Source: Cedecea neteri NBRC 105707 = ATCC 33855
GTDB taxonomy: Bacteria; Pseudomonadota; Gammaproteobacteria; Enterobacterales; Enterobacteriaceae
Assembly: GCF_001571265.1 (NCBI RefSeq)
Contig: NZ_BCTL01000004.1
Coordinates: forward strand, 1-64,000
Direction: 5' to 3'
DNA: 64,000 bases
The notes beneath the pieces are model-generated. The model saw only the letters and a program-made list of their open reading frames with translations. It did not search any database and was not told where the DNA came from. The position numbers and the translations under genes are program-made. Shown one piece after another: positions 17,211 to 29,744 of this stretch (position 1 is the first letter of the stretch; every line of letters starts with the position of its first letter).

Positions 17211-18680
17211 TCACCCTTCATCCTGTTCCGGCTGCTGGCGGGCGAAAATAACTTCCATGCGTGCGCCGCCCAAAATACTGGCTCCTGTCTGGATCTCGCC
17301 GTTGTATTGCTCAACAATTTCTCTGGCAACCGACAGCCCCACGCCCTGGCCTGGGCGCAGCGTATCGGCCCGCTGGCCTCGATCAAAGACCATCGCACGC
17401 TTGCTTTCCGGAATGCCGGGGCCGTCGTCTTCGACGATCAGGTGCAGCGCGTCGTCGGTCTGGCGGGCGGTCACTTCCACGAACTCGAGGCAGTATTTAC
17501 AGGCGTTATCCAGCAGGTTGCCCATCACTTCCATAAAGTCATTTTGTTCGCCGATAAAGGTGATTTCCGGCGAGACATCCAGCGTGATGTTCACCCCTTT
17601 GCGCTGGTAAACCTTGTTCAGCGCCGAGCACAGGTTGTCCAGCAGCGGCGCAACGGAATGCAGCTCGCGGCTAAGCAGCGTGCTGTTGCCGCGCATGCTG
17701 GCGCGATGCAGATAGTAACCAATCTGCTGCGAGATACGGCTGATCTGCTCCAGCATCACCGGCTCGGCCTGCTCGACGTTCATCTTGTCAGTGCGCAGCG
17801 AACGCAGGGTCGACTGCAGCACGGCGAGCGGGGTTTTCAGGCTGTGGGTTAAGTCCGTCAGCGTAGTGCGGTATTTGTCGTGCCGGTCGCGCTCGGTACG
17901 CAGCAGCTGGTTAAGGTTGCGGACCAGGCTGGTCAGCTCGCGCGTGGTGTCCGGGTTCAGGCTGTCGCGGTCGTGTTTCTCCAGCTCCCGCACTTCCTGC
18001 GCCAGTTCCTGAATCGGGCGCAGGCTCCACCAGGCGGCCAGCCACAGTAGCGGGACGACCAGCAGCAGGTTGGCCAGCAGGACGTAAATAAACCAGCTCC
18101 ACACCATGTACGAGCGCTTCAGCTCGATAGGAATGGTGTCCACCACAACGACGGTCAGAGCCGGCATGCGCGGTGTCGCAGGGTAGAGGTTGACCGCCAC
18201 CGAGTGGGTCATTTCGTAGCCGTCGTCGCTCTCGTCATCGTGCATGTCTTTCAACTGGGCGAGGCGGTCTTTGTCGTTGTCCAATAGCGCGGTACTGGTG
18301 GCGTAGTCGGCCTCCAGCTCGTGGAATCCGTTGCCGGTCAGCCACTCTTTCTGGATCTGCTGCACCACATCGGGGACATTACGCTGCATCCACAGCAGCT
18401 TGCCGTGCTCGTCGTAAATCAGCGCCATGGTCGGGCTTTGTATGCTGATGTTGTCGGGCAAATCTACCTGTAGCTTGCCGTCCTTCCAGCTGGAAAGCGT
18501 ATAGAACAGGTTACTTTCACCGCGCAGCAGGCGGAAGGTGGTTTTATCGAAGCTAACGCTGTAACCGACCAGCGCCACCAGGCCGTAAGCCAGGGAAAGC
18601 ACCATCACAACCGCGGCGGTAGCCAGTAAGAAACGAACCCGCAGCGAAAGCGGCAGGATATGGCGAAAGATGTTCAGCAT
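17211..18680 (-). CDS. phoQ: Sensor histidine kinase PhoQ
   Basis: Inner-membrane sensor of low Mg2+, acidic pH and cationic peptides that phosphorylates PhoP. The 489-residue product has TM1 (about 17-40), a periplasmic PDC sensor with the acidic patch HDDESDD (147-153) that binds divalent cations, TM2 (about 194-215), a HAMP linker, phospho-acceptor His279 ([16 protein letters not shown]), and the ATPase boxes [10 protein letters not shown] and [12 protein letters not shown]. It begins immediately after the phoP stop, so the two are co-transcribed from the PhoP-box promoter. Confidence 0.97.
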   Translation of the reverse strand: MLNIFRHILPLSLRVRFLLATAAVVMVLSLAYGLVALVGYSVSFDKTTFRLLRGESNLFYTLSSWKDGKLQVDLPDNISIQSPTMALIYDEHGKLLWMQRNVPDVVQQIQKEWLTGNGFHELEADYATSTALLDNDKDRLAQLKDMHDDESDDGYEMTHSVAVNLYPATPRMPALTVVVVDTIPIELKRSYMVWSWFIYVLLANLLLVVPLLWLAAWWSLRPIQELAQEVRELEKHDRDSLNPDTTRELTSLVRNLNQLLRTERDRHDKYRTTLTDLTHSLKTPLAVLQSTLRSLRTDKMNVEQAEPVMLEQISRISQQIGYYLHRASMRGNSTLLSRELHSVAPLLDNLCSALNKVYQRKGVNITLDVSPEITFIGEQNDFMEVMGNLLDNACKYCLEFVEVTARQTDDALHLIVEDDGPGIPESKRAMVFDRGQRADTLRPGQGVGLSVAREIVEQYNGEIQTGASILGGARMEVIFARQQPEQDEG

Positions 18681-19352
18681 TTAGTGGAGATCGAACCTGT
18701 AGCCCTGTCCGCGCACGGTGGTGATCACTTCCTGCGGGTATTCAGCCTGAATTTTTTTACGTAAACGGCCCATCAGCACGTCAATGGTGTGGCTCTCGCG
18801 CAGCTCGGCATCCGGGTAGAGCTGCAGCATCAGTGAATCTTTGCTGACCACTTTCCCGGCGTTACGGATGATGGTTTCCATGATGGTGTATTCAAACGCG
18901 GTGAGCTTGATCAGGTTATCGTTGATCGACAGCTCGCGACGGGACAAATCGACCTGGAACGGCGGTAGAGAAATCACCTGTGAAGCCAGGCCGCTGTTAC
19001 GACGCATCAGCGCCTGCATGCGGGCGACAACTTCTTCCAGATGGAAAGGTTTGGTGACGTAGTCATCGGCCCCGGCACCCAGCACTTCAACTTTGTCCTG
19101 CCAGCCTTCGCGGGCGGTCAGCACCAGAATTGGGATGGTGACGTCATGGCTACGCCAGCGGCGGATCAGGCTCATGCCGTCTTCGTCCGGCAGCCCTAAG
19201 TCAACAATCGCAATGTCCGGTGTATGTTCATTAAGGAAATAGTCTGCCTCTTTGGCATCCTCGGCCGCATCCACCTGGTGGCCTGCTTCACGCAGCTGTA
19301 CCTTCAGGTGATGACGCAGCAGGGCATTATCTTCCACGACCAGTACGCGCAT
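18681..19352 (-). CDS. phoP: Response regulator PhoP
   Basis: OmpR-family transcription factor of the PhoPQ system controlling Mg2+ uptake, lipid A modification and antimicrobial-peptide resistance. The 223-residue product has the receiver domain with Asp51 ([13 protein letters not shown]), conserved Lys in VTKPF, and a C-terminal winged helix ending [10 protein letters not shown]. It is preceded by GAGGAAA at good distance from the ATG. A PhoP box lies about 60 bases upstream (19414-19430), implying positive autoregulation. Confidence 0.98.
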   Translation of the reverse strand: MRVLVVEDNALLRHHLKVQLREAGHQVDAAEDAKEADYFLNEHTPDIAIVDLGLPDEDGMSLIRRWRSHDVTIPILVLTAREGWQDKVEVLGAGADDYVTKPFHLEEVVARMQALMRRNSGLASQVISLPPFQVDLSRRELSINDNLIKLTAFEYTIMETIIRNAGKVVSKDSLMLQLYPDAELRESHTIDVLMGRLRKKIQAEYPQEVITTVRGQGYRFDLH

Positions 19353-19413
19353 TGTATTTCCTCAATCCATTCATAGTATTGATAGTTTAGCGCTAATTAT
19401 TAATGACAGGAAA

Positions 19414-19430
19414 TAAACCTCGTATAAACA
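19414..19430 (-). promoter_or_regulatory. PhoP box upstream of phoPQ
   Basis: Read on the minus strand, the site is TGTTTA-TACGA-GGTTTA. Both half-sites fit the PhoP consensus (T/G)GTTTA separated by 5 bases. An AT-rich -10-like stretch (TTAATAATT) follows about 11 bases downstream towards phoP, the normal spacing of a PhoP-activated promoter. Seen directly in sequence; autoregulation is known for the family. Confidence 0.85.
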
Positions 19431-19478
19431 ATGCCCTTATGGAGATTAACGCTGAGTCAACAATCCATTCGGCTGGAG

Positions 19479-19582
19479 GCCCTCACCCTAACCCTCTCCC
19501 GGAGGGAGAGGGGATAAAAAATGTGCTTAGTCCCTTATTTTCCCCCTCGCCCCTATGGGGAGAGGGCCGGGGTGAGGGGCAT
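19479..19582. repeat. CCCTCACCC composite palindromic repeat, copy 1
   Basis: Two oppositely oriented arms, GGCCCTCACCCTAACCCTC near 19480-19498 and its near-complement GGGCCGGGGTGAGGGGC at about 19564-19580, flank inner hairpins (CTCTCCCGGAGGGAGAG and CGCCCCTATGGGGAG). The whole about 100-bp unit can fold on itself. A single arm recurs at 38333-38366. It lies between phoP and purB, outside genes. This type of palindrome is widespread in enterobacteria and pseudomonads. Confidence 0.7.
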
Positions 19583-19591
19583 ACGGAAGAC

Positions 19592-19615
19592 AAAAAAAAG
19601 CCCTCCGGAGAGGGC
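19592..19615 (-). terminator. Intrinsic terminator of purB
   Basis: On the minus strand GCCCTC-TCCG-GAGGGC forms a 6-bp GC-rich stem with a tetraloop, followed directly by eight T residues. It starts 9 bases beyond the purB stop. Canonical form. Confidence 0.9.
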
Positions 19616-19623
19616 CGTTTTCA

Positions 19624-21640
<2,017 letters not shown>

Positions 21641-21662
21641 CGGGCTGCGTCCTTGTGTGTAA

Positions 21663-23287
<1,625 letters not shown>

Positions 23288-23296
23288 CGCTTCTCC

Positions 23297-23959
23297 TTAT
23301 AAGGTGGTTAACGGGACTTCGCGCCACTCGCCGTTGGTCAGGCCTTCCAGCGTGTAGTCGCCCATGGCGTAGCGAATCAGGCGCAGGGTAGGGTAGCCCA
23401 CGTGCGCCGTCATGCGGCGAACCTGGCGGTTACGGCCTTCGTAAAGGGTGATCTTGAGCCAACTGGTGGGAATCGCCTTACGTTCGCGAATCGGCGGGTT
23501 ACGCGGCCACAGCCACTCTGGTTCGGCAACCAACTCGGCGCCTGCAGGCAATGTGAGGCCGTCATTCAGCTCGACGCCGTTCCGCAGGGCGCTCAGCGCT
23601 TCCTCCGTTGGCTCGCCTTCAACCTGCACGTAATAGATTTTGCCGGTGCGTTTGCCTGGCTGGGTCAGTTTGGCCTGCAGCGCCCCGTCATTAGTGAGCA
23701 CCAGCAGCCCTTCGCTGTCCCGGTCGAGGCGCCCCGCAGCATAGATACCTTGTAAAGGAATGTAATCCTTTAGCGTACTGCGCCCGGCTTCGTCGGTGAA
23801 CTGCGGCAGCACATCGTAGGGCTTATTGAAGATAACCAGCTTCTTTGGTCCGGCAGGCTTCTTGTGCCTGGCGGCTTGTGGGTTGCTGAATCGTTTAACT
23901 TGGTGATTCCTAAAAGAAGTTTTGTTCATAGTGTTTTCAGCGCGGGTGGATTGACGCAT
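23297..23959 (-). CDS. rluE: 23S rRNA pseudouridine(2457) synthase RluE
   Basis: Makes pseudouridine 2457 in 23S rRNA. The catalytic aspartate lies in [17 protein letters not shown], and the family C-terminus [16 protein letters not shown] is present. ATG 23959 ([15 protein letters not shown]) matches the annotated E. coli N-terminus and gives 220 residues. The internal ATG 23929 ([14 protein letters not shown]) is a real alternative, because a TATAAT-like -10 overlaps the upstream ATG and neither start has a strong ribosome site. The gene is divergent from icd. Confidence 0.95.
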   Translation of the reverse strand: MRQSTRAENTMNKTSFRNHQVKRFSNPQAARHKKPAGPKKLVIFNKPYDVLPQFTDEAGRSTLKDYIPLQGIYAAGRLDRDSEGLLVLTNDGALQAKLTQPGKRTGKIYYVQVEGEPTEEALSALRNGVELNDGLTLPAGAELVAEPEWLWPRNPPIRERKAIPTSWLKITLYEGRNRQVRRMTAHVGYPTLRLIRYAMGDYTLEGLTNGEWREVPLTTL

Positions 23960-24066
23960 TATAACGGAAAACATGAGTGATTGGCGCGGGCCCGATATTG
24001 CAGTAGTATGAGCCCGCAAATTACAAATCATTAACAAAAAACCAGAAGCGCTCGAAGGAGAGGTGA

Positions 24067-25317
24067 ATGGAAAGCAAAGTAGTCGTTCCGGCGGAAGGTA
24101 AAAAGATCACCCTGCAAAATGGCAAAATCAACGTTCCTAACAACCCGGTGATCCCGTTCATTGAAGGGGACGGTATTGGTGTGGACGTGACCCCTGCCAT
24201 GATTAAAGTGGTGGATGCTGCCGTGGCAAAAGCCTACAACGGCGAGCGGAAAATTTCCTGGATGGAAATCTACACCGGCGAAAAATCTACCCAAGTTTAT
24301 GGCCAGGACGTCTGGCTGCCAGAAGAAACTCTGGACCTGATTCGTGACTATCGCGTGGCCATCAAAGGCCCACTGACTACCCCAGTCGGCGGCGGTATTC
24401 GCTCCCTTAACGTTGCGCTGCGTCAGCAGCTGGACCTTTACGTTTGCCTGCGCCCGGTACGTTATTACCAGGGTACCCCAAGCCCGGTTAAACAGCCTGA
24501 GCTGACCGATATGGTTATCTTCCGTGAGAACTCCGAAGATATCTATGCGGGCATCGAGTGGAAAGCAGACAGCGCTGAAGCTGACAAGGTTATCAAGTTC
24601 CTGCGTGACGAAATGGGCGTGAAGAAAATTCGCTTCCCTGAGCACTGCGGGATCGGCATCAAGCCTTGCTCCGAAGAAGGCACCAAACGCCTGGTACGTG
24701 CGGCCATCGAATACGCGATCACCAACGACCGTGATTCCGTGACCCTGGTGCACAAAGGCAACATCATGAAGTTCACCGAAGGCGCGTTCAAAGACTGGGG
24801 CTACCAGCTGGCTCGTGAAGAGTTCGGCGGCGAGCTGATCGACGGCGGCCCGTGGGTGAAAATCAAGAACCCGAACACCGGCAAAGAGATCGTTGTAAAA
24901 GACGTGATCGCCGATGCGTTCCTGCAGCAAATCCTGCTGCGTCCTGCGGAATACGATGTGATCGCCTGTATGAACCTGAATGGCGACTACATTTCTGATG
25001 CCCTTGCAGCACAAGTTGGCGGCATCGGTATCGCACCGGGCGCAAACATCGGTGACGAGTGCGCGCTGTTCGAAGCGACCCACGGTACCGCACCTAAGTA
25101 CGCAGGCCAGGACAAAGTAAACCCAGGCTCCATCATTCTGTCCGCAGAAATGATGCTGCGTCATATGGAATGGTTCGAAGCAGCTGACCTGATCGTTAAG
25201 GGTATGGAAGGCGCTATCGACGCTAAGACCGTAACTTATGACTTCGAGCGTCTGATGGATGGCGCTAAGCTGCTGAAATGCTCAGAGTTTGGCGACGCTA
25301 TCATTAAACACATGTAA
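24067..25317 (+). CDS. icd: NADP-dependent isocitrate dehydrogenase
   Basis: TCA-cycle enzyme converting isocitrate to 2-oxoglutarate and CO2 with NADPH production; in E. coli it is switched off by AceK phosphorylation of Ser113. The 416-residue product contains [13 protein letters not shown] with that serine, [17 protein letters not shown] and the NADP-site [17 protein letters not shown]. The ribosome site GAAGGAGAGG precedes ATG 24067. In E. coli K-12 the 3' end of icd is the attachment site of prophage e14; here the gene is intact and is followed by a terminator and small accessory genes. Confidence 0.98.
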   Translation: MESKVVVPAEGKKITLQNGKINVPNNPVIPFIEGDGIGVDVTPAMIKVVDAAVAKAYNGERKISWMEIYTGEKSTQVYGQDVWLPEETLDLIRDYRVAIKGPLTTPVGGGIRSLNVALRQQLDLYVCLRPVRYYQGTPSPVKQPELTDMVIFRENSEDIYAGIEWKADSAEADKVIKFLRDEMGVKKIRFPEHCGIGIKPCSEEGTKRLVRAAIEYAITNDRDSVTLVHKGNIMKFTEGAFKDWGYQLAREEFGGELIDGGPWVKIKNPNTGKEIVVKDVIADAFLQQILLRPAEYDVIACMNLNGDYISDALAAQVGGIGIAPGANIGDECALFEATHGTAPKYAGQDKVNPGSIILSAEMMLRHMEWFEAADLIVKGMEGAIDAKTVTYDFERLMDGAKLLKCSEFGDAIIKHM

Positions 25318-25339
25318 TCAGCGCCGCTGGTGATGTGAC

Positions 25340-25367
25340 AACGGGAACCTTAGGGTTCCCGTTTTTA
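25340..25367 (+). terminator. Intrinsic terminator of icd
   Basis: AACGGGAACC (25340-25349) pairs with GGTTCCCGTT (25354-25363) around TTAG and runs into a T stretch. It lies 22 bases after the icd stop. Confidence 0.93.
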
Positions 25368-25547
25368 ATTGATTCCTTAAAATCTTCTCCAAAATATTTC
25401 CCCAAAACTCCATCCCGTTTTAGCGCCGATAGCGCCCGTGTTCAACTGAACTACTTCACAGAAGGTTTGAACCGTATTGCGGGCCTGGCAATAACATGGC
25501 TGCAGGACTACATCAGGCAGAAATGCCTGAAATAGCAGAAGCATAAC

Positions 25548-25733
25548 TTATAGTTTTTGACTCGGTTGTTTGAGCGATCTTCCAGCCATGACATTAGTTA
25601 CAATTAATACCGGGATAGCAATGAGCATGGGTAATTTCGAATCACAAAGATATTGATTACTTATTTGGTTAGCGAGAGCTACACAACCGTATGTATTTAT
25701 AAATATAAACCACGGTATAACGAATGTTCTCAT
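25548..25733 (-). CDS. Small membrane protein, paralogue A
   Basis: The 61-residue product from ATG 25733 is preceded by AGGAT at good spacing. Two hydrophobic segments are visible (FVIPWFIFINTYGCVALA and PMLIAIPVLIVTNVMAG), with a short polar link between and a basic tail. It aligns without gaps to the product at 26002-26184 (shared FVxxWF, a Cys, an Ala, SxxPxL and a Lys near the end), so the two look like diverged duplicates. Not recognised. Confidence 0.45.
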   Translation of the reverse strand: MRTFVIPWFIFINTYGCVALANQISNQYLCDSKLPMLIAIPVLIVTNVMAGRSLKQPSQKL

Positions 25734-26001
25734 GGCTATCATCCTGAATTGATTTCTGTATGAAAAAGAACGAACAAAATAAAATCTACATCAATCCCTA
25801 TCGTCAAGTCAGAAAAGTGGATGTAACCCATCCAGACGCGAAAGATGGAATCTGTTCAGAAAACAGCGTTGCGGCGGCATATTGAAAACCCCAGCCCTTT
25901 ACGGTTAAGTCTGCTGGTTCCAAAGGAGCAGGGAAAGACAGCCTCACAGCGACGGTATTTATCCGTTTTGGTTATGGGCTGCCCGTTTCAGTTGCTCCAG
26001 G

Positions 26002-26184
26002 TCATATGATACTCTTAATTTTTTCAGAGGAATACCAGCTTATGGCTACCGCAGTAAGCGATCCTACTAGCCATGGAACTTGGGAGCCATGAAAGAAATT
26101 GTCACCAACCATTCTACCTGCAACGCTGCAAGTGAAAATGGTCGAGCATACAAACCAAATACGAACAAAACTTGCCTTATTCAT
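26002..26184 (-). CDS. Small membrane protein, paralogue B
   Basis: The 60-residue product from ATG 26184 (MNKASFVRIWFV); the frame stays open to 26223, so a longer form is possible. It has two hydrophobic segments (RIWFVCSTIFTCSVAG and VPWLVGSLTAVAISWY). It has the same architecture and spaced identities as 25548-25733. It lies in the accessory stretch behind icd, with no recognisable partner. Function unknown. Confidence 0.4.
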   Translation of the reverse strand: MNKASFVRIWFVCSTIFTCSVAGRMVGDNFFHGSQVPWLVGSLTAVAISWYSSEKIKSII

Positions 26185-26391
26185 TTTTATGATTTCCCAG
26201 GGTAATCGGATATCGAGCATCACGGGATGGATTCATGCCCTGACAGTAACGGGCTGGGGTTATAAGTTACCTAATAAAGGGGGAGTTCACAAAATGAAAA
26301 ACGTGAATTGGGACTGCCATAATTGGTGGGCATTATCACAGGCATTCACTGATTGCCTGTGAAATCGGTTGTTTAGTACAGGAGTGAACAA

Positions 26392-26640
26392 GTGAACATC
26401 GACTGGCACAGTGCTGTATTAACACGCGCTACTGTAGTGGATAAACACTACAAAAATACACAAAACGTTCGCCGTTTCATGATAGAGGAGTGTGGTCCGC
26501 ATTTTCGATTTGATCGCGAATTTATGGCATGGATACGAAATGGTGTAGCCAAAAATTTGGGTGATGTCGTTGATGAGTGGAAGCGCAGAGATTCATTCTC
26601 GAGATCGCCGCTGGCCGGTAAGCCTGAATCTGAAGCGTAA
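26392..26640 (+). CDS. DUF6434-type small protein
   Basis: The 82-residue product begins MNIDWHSAVLTRATVVDKHY and continues KNTQNVRRFMIEECGPHF and FDREFMAWIRNG. This is the pattern I recall for DUF6434, a short domain also found fused to SAP-type DNA-binding domains. There is no signal peptide or membrane span; the charged C-terminal tail includes KRRDSFSRSP. The start is an ATG 7 bases after a GGAG ribosome site. A 22-codon Trp-rich ORF (26294-26362) lies just upstream. Role unknown. Confidence 0.6.
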   Translation: MNIDWHSAVLTRATVVDKHYKNTQNVRRFMIEECGPHFRFDREFMAWIRNGVAKNLGDVVDEWKRRDSFSRSPLAGKPESEA

Positions 26641-27171
26641 TGACTGATAACCACGTTTACCAGGCGTGGTGTTTCGTAAAAAATGGCGCATAGAAAAAAT
26701 TCCACCCGCCATAATAATCAGAGATAAATTTCGTTATTCAGTGTATGAGTTTGCCACAAAATCGTATGTATAGTTGTCACCCATTAACTCACCTGCAGGC
26801 ACATCCTCAGCTGCCGTTGCTTTTATTCTATAGAGAGCGTCAGGGCTTCCTGTCATTTAAAAAAATATGCACTTTGGCAGTGTTAGCTCCGTCAATTATT
26901 GGGGAAGAAAAATAGGCTTTGGCTTAAGGAAGGGATACGAATGAAATCAGCATGAAAAACAAACCGCCCGACCACGACACAGTTAAAGCAGGGTTGCAAC
27001 CTGGAGCATTAAACACAAAACGCCCGATGAAAGCATTCACCGGGCGTTAACATAATTGAAAAGTGCCAGCCTGTTTCAGGGCTGGCCGGCGAAATTATAA
27101 GGAATGTCCACTTTGCACCTTCATCTGACATGACGCATTTTAGCCGCCGTGGGGCGGCCCCTGGTTAACAT
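26641..27171. other. Gene-free stretch with two hairpins
   Basis: In these 531 bases no credible gene was seen. Two inverted repeats lie near the right end: AACGCCCG/CGGGCGTT (27019-27048) and GCCAGCC/GGCTGGC (about 27064-27085). They probably terminate transcription between the DUF6434 gene and the convergent isochorismatase-family gene. Confidence 0.5.
27019..27048. terminator. Hairpin, probable bidirectional terminator
   Basis: AACGCCCG (27019-27026) pairs perfectly with CGGGCGTT (27041-27048) across a 14-base loop. It lies between convergent genes. The flanks are A-rich on the left and T-poor on the right, so termination would work better on the minus strand. Confidence 0.45.
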
Positions 27172-27717
27172 TCATTTCTCAGAATGAAAGCGCCAGTCAG
27201 CCGCTGTGGCGAGTGTCACAAACGGGCCAGCCAGCGTAACGTTGTGATGGTTGATGATTTCACTCGCTGACAAATATTCGTTATCCATTGTTGTATGCGC
27301 ATCTGAAATCAGTATGGTCCTGAACCCAAGCTCTGGCGCTGCACGGCAGGTCGTATCCACACAAAATTCTGTTTTCATCCCGGCGATAACCAGTTGTTTA
27401 ACACCTCGTTGGTTAAGCTGATGCTGCAGGTTCGTATCCCGGAAACAGTTGGGGGACTTTTTGATAAACACGACATCGTGCTCAGCGTTGACGGTTAGTT
27501 CGGGTATCAGTTGTGTTAACGGACTTTGCTCTGAGAATGGGGAGTTATCAGGCCCGGTGTGGCGGGCAAAAAATACGGGCACCCTAGCCAGCCTTGCTTT
27601 TTCAATCAGCAAGCAGATGTTAGACAGAACCGCGTCTGCAAAATATGGCGAGGCGGGGCCACGGAAAAGCCCCTGCTGCATATCGATCACTAAAAGCGCA
27701 TTTTCAGATGAAATCAT
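27172..27717 (-). CDS. Isochorismatase-family cysteine hydrolase
   Basis: The 181-residue cytoplasmic hydrolase has the family triad: Asp12 (LLVIDMQQGLF), a lysine at 86/87 (VVFIKKSPNCF) and nucleophile Cys119 (GMKTEFCVDTTCRAA). The family includes nicotinamidases, isochorismatases and ureido-hydrolases; the substrate cannot be read from sequence. It differs clearly from the pncA product at 61124. It is 80 bases downstream of a 27-codon peptide ORF on the same strand, which may share its transcript. Confidence 0.88.
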   Translation of the reverse strand: MISSENALLVIDMQQGLFRGPASPYFADAVLSNICLLIEKARLARVPVFFARHTGPDNSPFSEQSPLTQLIPELTVNAEHDVVFIKKSPNCFRDTNLQHQLNQRGVKQLVIAGMKTEFCVDTTCRAAPELGFRTILISDAHTTMDNEYLSASEIINHHNVTLAGPFVTLATAADWRFHSEK

Positions 27718-27797
27718 GATGTATCTCCATTCAGTCAGTTATGAACGGAGAAATTTTCTTCCCCGTCCGGTTTGGCGGGGAGTCAGAGTCTGTTTTG

Positions 27798-27881
27798 TCA
27801 GGAACCAGTCACAGATACGCCCACGCCGCCGAAGGTGCCGGTAGTGGTAACTGTGGTTGCTGGCTGAGCTGACTTAATCAT
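27798..27881 (-). CDS. Possible 27-residue Thr/Gly/Val-rich peptide
   Basis: On the minus strand ATG 27881 follows AAGAAG, with an in-frame TAA immediately upstream, so the start is unambiguous if the ORF is used. The peptide begins MIKSAQPATTVTTTGTFGG and ends GVSVTGS. It has no signal-like hydrophobic core. The Thr-rich middle followed by Gly/Val alternation is not what random sequence usually gives. It precedes the isochorismatase-family gene. It could be a small secreted or modified peptide, or the relic 3' end of a lost gene. Confidence 0.35.
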   Translation of the reverse strand: MIKSAQPATTVTTTGTFGGVGVSVTGS

Positions 27882-27996
27882 TTATGATCTTCTTGTGTGC
27901 GTTGAGTCTTTGGAACAGTCATTATAAAAACTGCCCTTTTCTTGTAGCACTGAGTAAATACCGGGTTCAACCAATATTTTCCAGAATGTTGCCGGG

Positions 27997-28024
27997 CTTT
28001 GTGGGCATCACCTGCCCCACAAAG
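27997..28024. repeat. 9-bp inverted repeat near the HNH gene end
   Basis: CTTTGTGGG (27997-28005) pairs with CCCACAAAG (28016-28024). It lies 57 bases beyond the stop of the HNH nuclease gene and lacks a T tract, so it may be a weak terminator or just an inverted repeat. Confidence 0.4.
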
Positions 28025-28080
28025 AAAAGCAGTTCGGCTTCTCGCTCAACATCACGGTACGTTACTCAGTCGGAGAAAAG

Positions 28081-29139
28081 TCAGCTATTTTTAATGCAGA
28101 AATCTCGGTGCCAGGCAATATGTTCTTTCAGCGGCCAATCGTCCGGGGAGCGGGGTAAGCGAATAGCTTTACCGTGTAACGTGTTATATTCCGTGTGCAT
28201 AATTGCAGGGGCAAGACATACCCGATATTCGTTATCGAGCCACAACAAGCCTTTATCAAACAAGGTATGGATATCGGTTCTCAGCAATAACCCAAAACAC
28301 GCCCGGGAATGCCAGGCGCCAGCATAAGGGCGGAGATGTGCGGCTTCAAGCAACGCAGAAATAGCACACCCGGTGATGGCACATTGACCCTCATATGCAC
28401 GAAAAAGGCGACGCCTGAAGGCTGGTTGTCCCTCTCGGGCAAGTATTTCTTGCAGTATCCTTACACGTGCATCGTGGTATGTTTCGTCAGCAGGAATATT
28501 ATTTGCGAGTTCGCTTTCATCTCTGAGCTGCAGCATAATCAAATCGGCCAATCCAGGCGCTGCAATACAAACAGGCGTTTTGCCATCCTCCGCGATGTCC
28601 CAGATACCATGCTTTTCAGGTATGTATATGACATATCGCGTTTCCCTTCCTGCTCCAGAACGATAAAGCTTGTCCATGGGATGGTTACTGTTACTCAGCA
28701 TGCTTTTTCGTGTTCCGCGATGAAACCATCGCTGATTGTGATTCACAGTCAGTGCCTGAAACTGATATTCGATTTCAGATTTTTTAAGCGGTGCATTGCT
28801 TGTTATTATCCATTTAACTACTTCGGCAACAGAAACTTCACCAAGCAGTTCCACTGCGTATACCACCCGAAGACGTTGTGGTTCCAAATATTCATCCGGA
28901 ATAGTATGGCCACTCAATGATATATCGCTTTTAAAACTGTGGTGACGCATCCAGTCCCCCCATTGGCGTGAATGCGTGCTAATGCCTTTTCTATCCGGTT
29001 CTCGACGGTGAATTTCTGCCATAAACTCCTGTCGTGTCGGCGCTCTGCCAAGTTGCTCATACAATTCAGAACAACAATCCCACACGGCTCTTACCAACAC
29101 GCCTTTCGGGTAACCTTCTTTGCTTAACCCCATCTTCAT
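28081..29139 (-). CDS. HNH endonuclease (HNH_2 type) with N-terminal unknown domain
   Basis: The 352-residue product ends with an HNH_2-type nuclease module (about 250-310): GQCAITGCAISALLEAAHL supplies the Cys-x4-Cys knuckle and conserved His, and LLLRTDIHTLFDKGLLWLD the catalytic core. The N-terminal about 230 residues are not recognised; they include LGRAPTRQEFMAEIHRR, similar to homing-endonuclease-associated or DNA-binding repeats, and a YVIYIPEKH segment. The usual Asn before GLLLR is replaced (SRACFGLLLR), so activity is uncertain. It could be a type IV-like restriction enzyme or a mobile nuclease. It has no methyltransferase neighbour. Confidence 0.8.
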   Translation of the reverse strand: MKMGLSKEGYPKGVLVRAVWDCCSELYEQLGRAPTRQEFMAEIHRREPDRKGISTHSRQWGDWMRHHSFKSDISLSGHTIPDEYLEPQRLRVVYAVELLGEVSVAEVVKWIITSNAPLKKSEIEYQFQALTVNHNQRWFHRGTRKSMLSNSNHPMDKLYRSGAGRETRYVIYIPEKHGIWDIAEDGKTPVCIAAPGLADLIMLQLRDESELANNIPADETYHDARVRILQEILAREGQPAFRRRLFRAYEGQCAITGCAISALLEAAHLRPYAGAWHSRACFGLLLRTDIHTLFDKGLLWLDNEYRVCLAPAIMHTEYNTLHGKAIRLPRSPDDWPLKEHIAWHRDFCIKNS

Positions 29140-29198
29140 TTCCTTATATTTTATAGGATGAACTATTCCCCGTAGACTCCATGTGGCAATTTACTTGT

Positions 29199-29744
29199 CT
29201 ACAACCTGCCGGTCAGGAAATTGCTACAGGTATTATTTTTAATCGGCCATGCTTTCGGCTGAGGCAGATTTTTTGTTTCTTCAGGTGTCATGACGGCAAG
29301 TCTGTTTAAATACACTTTGTCAGTATTATTTCCGACCTCGACCACACCACTGCTACTATTAAGGAAATAGCTTTTATTGGCTTCAGGGATGAATGCTATA
29401 GATGTTATATATGCCCCCCATTTATCAAAGCCGATAGATTTTATGGCGTATTTTTTATCCGGCTTTATGGTGAACTTATTCATCCCCATAGTTTCACTCT
29501 TCAGAAGCCTTCTCAATATTGTCAGTTGCTCATCATTGATTTTTTCATAACACTTATCTTTATCATTATGACTATAGGTGACAAGTGAGTATTCGTGAGT
29601 GTTATCATCATACAGGTATATTGTTGAAGCATCGCTACCCGTATAATTTTTTAGCATGTCAGTAAAGTTTCCTTTCGAGACACATGCGGTGAGCGAACAG
29701 GCGGCTATAACGGCTATAAAGCTTTTCTTGAGACTCAATTTCAT
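29199..29744 (-). CDS. Hypothetical lipoprotein
   Basis: The 181-residue product has a lipoprotein signal peptide with lipobox LTAC (Cys21). The mature domain (NYTGSDASTIYLYDDNTHEY, later IKSIGFDKWGAYITSIAFIP) looks beta-rich, and two later cysteines could form a disulfide. Codon use is AT-rich compared with core genes, consistent with the accessory setting. Not recognised. Confidence 0.65.
   Translation of the reverse strand: MKLSLKKSFIAVIAACSLTACVSKGNFTDMLKNYTGSDASTIYLYDDNTHEYSLVTYSHNDKDKCYEKINDEQLTILRRLLKSETMGMNKFTIKPDKKYAIKSIGFDKWGAYITSIAFIPEANKSYFLNSSSGVVEVGNNTDKVYLNRLAVMTPEETKNLPQPKAWPIKNNTCSNFLTGRL

Noticed and set aside
24031-25164. 377-codon minus-strand frame opposite icd
   Set aside because: icd is unmistakable and fully conserved on the plus strand; the antisense frame is open because of its codon bias.
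25760-25885. 41-codon ORF MKKNEQNKIYINPYRQVRK...
   Set aside because: Protein-like composition but no clear ribosome site and no neighbour to support it; it may be a gene relic. Kept as a note only.
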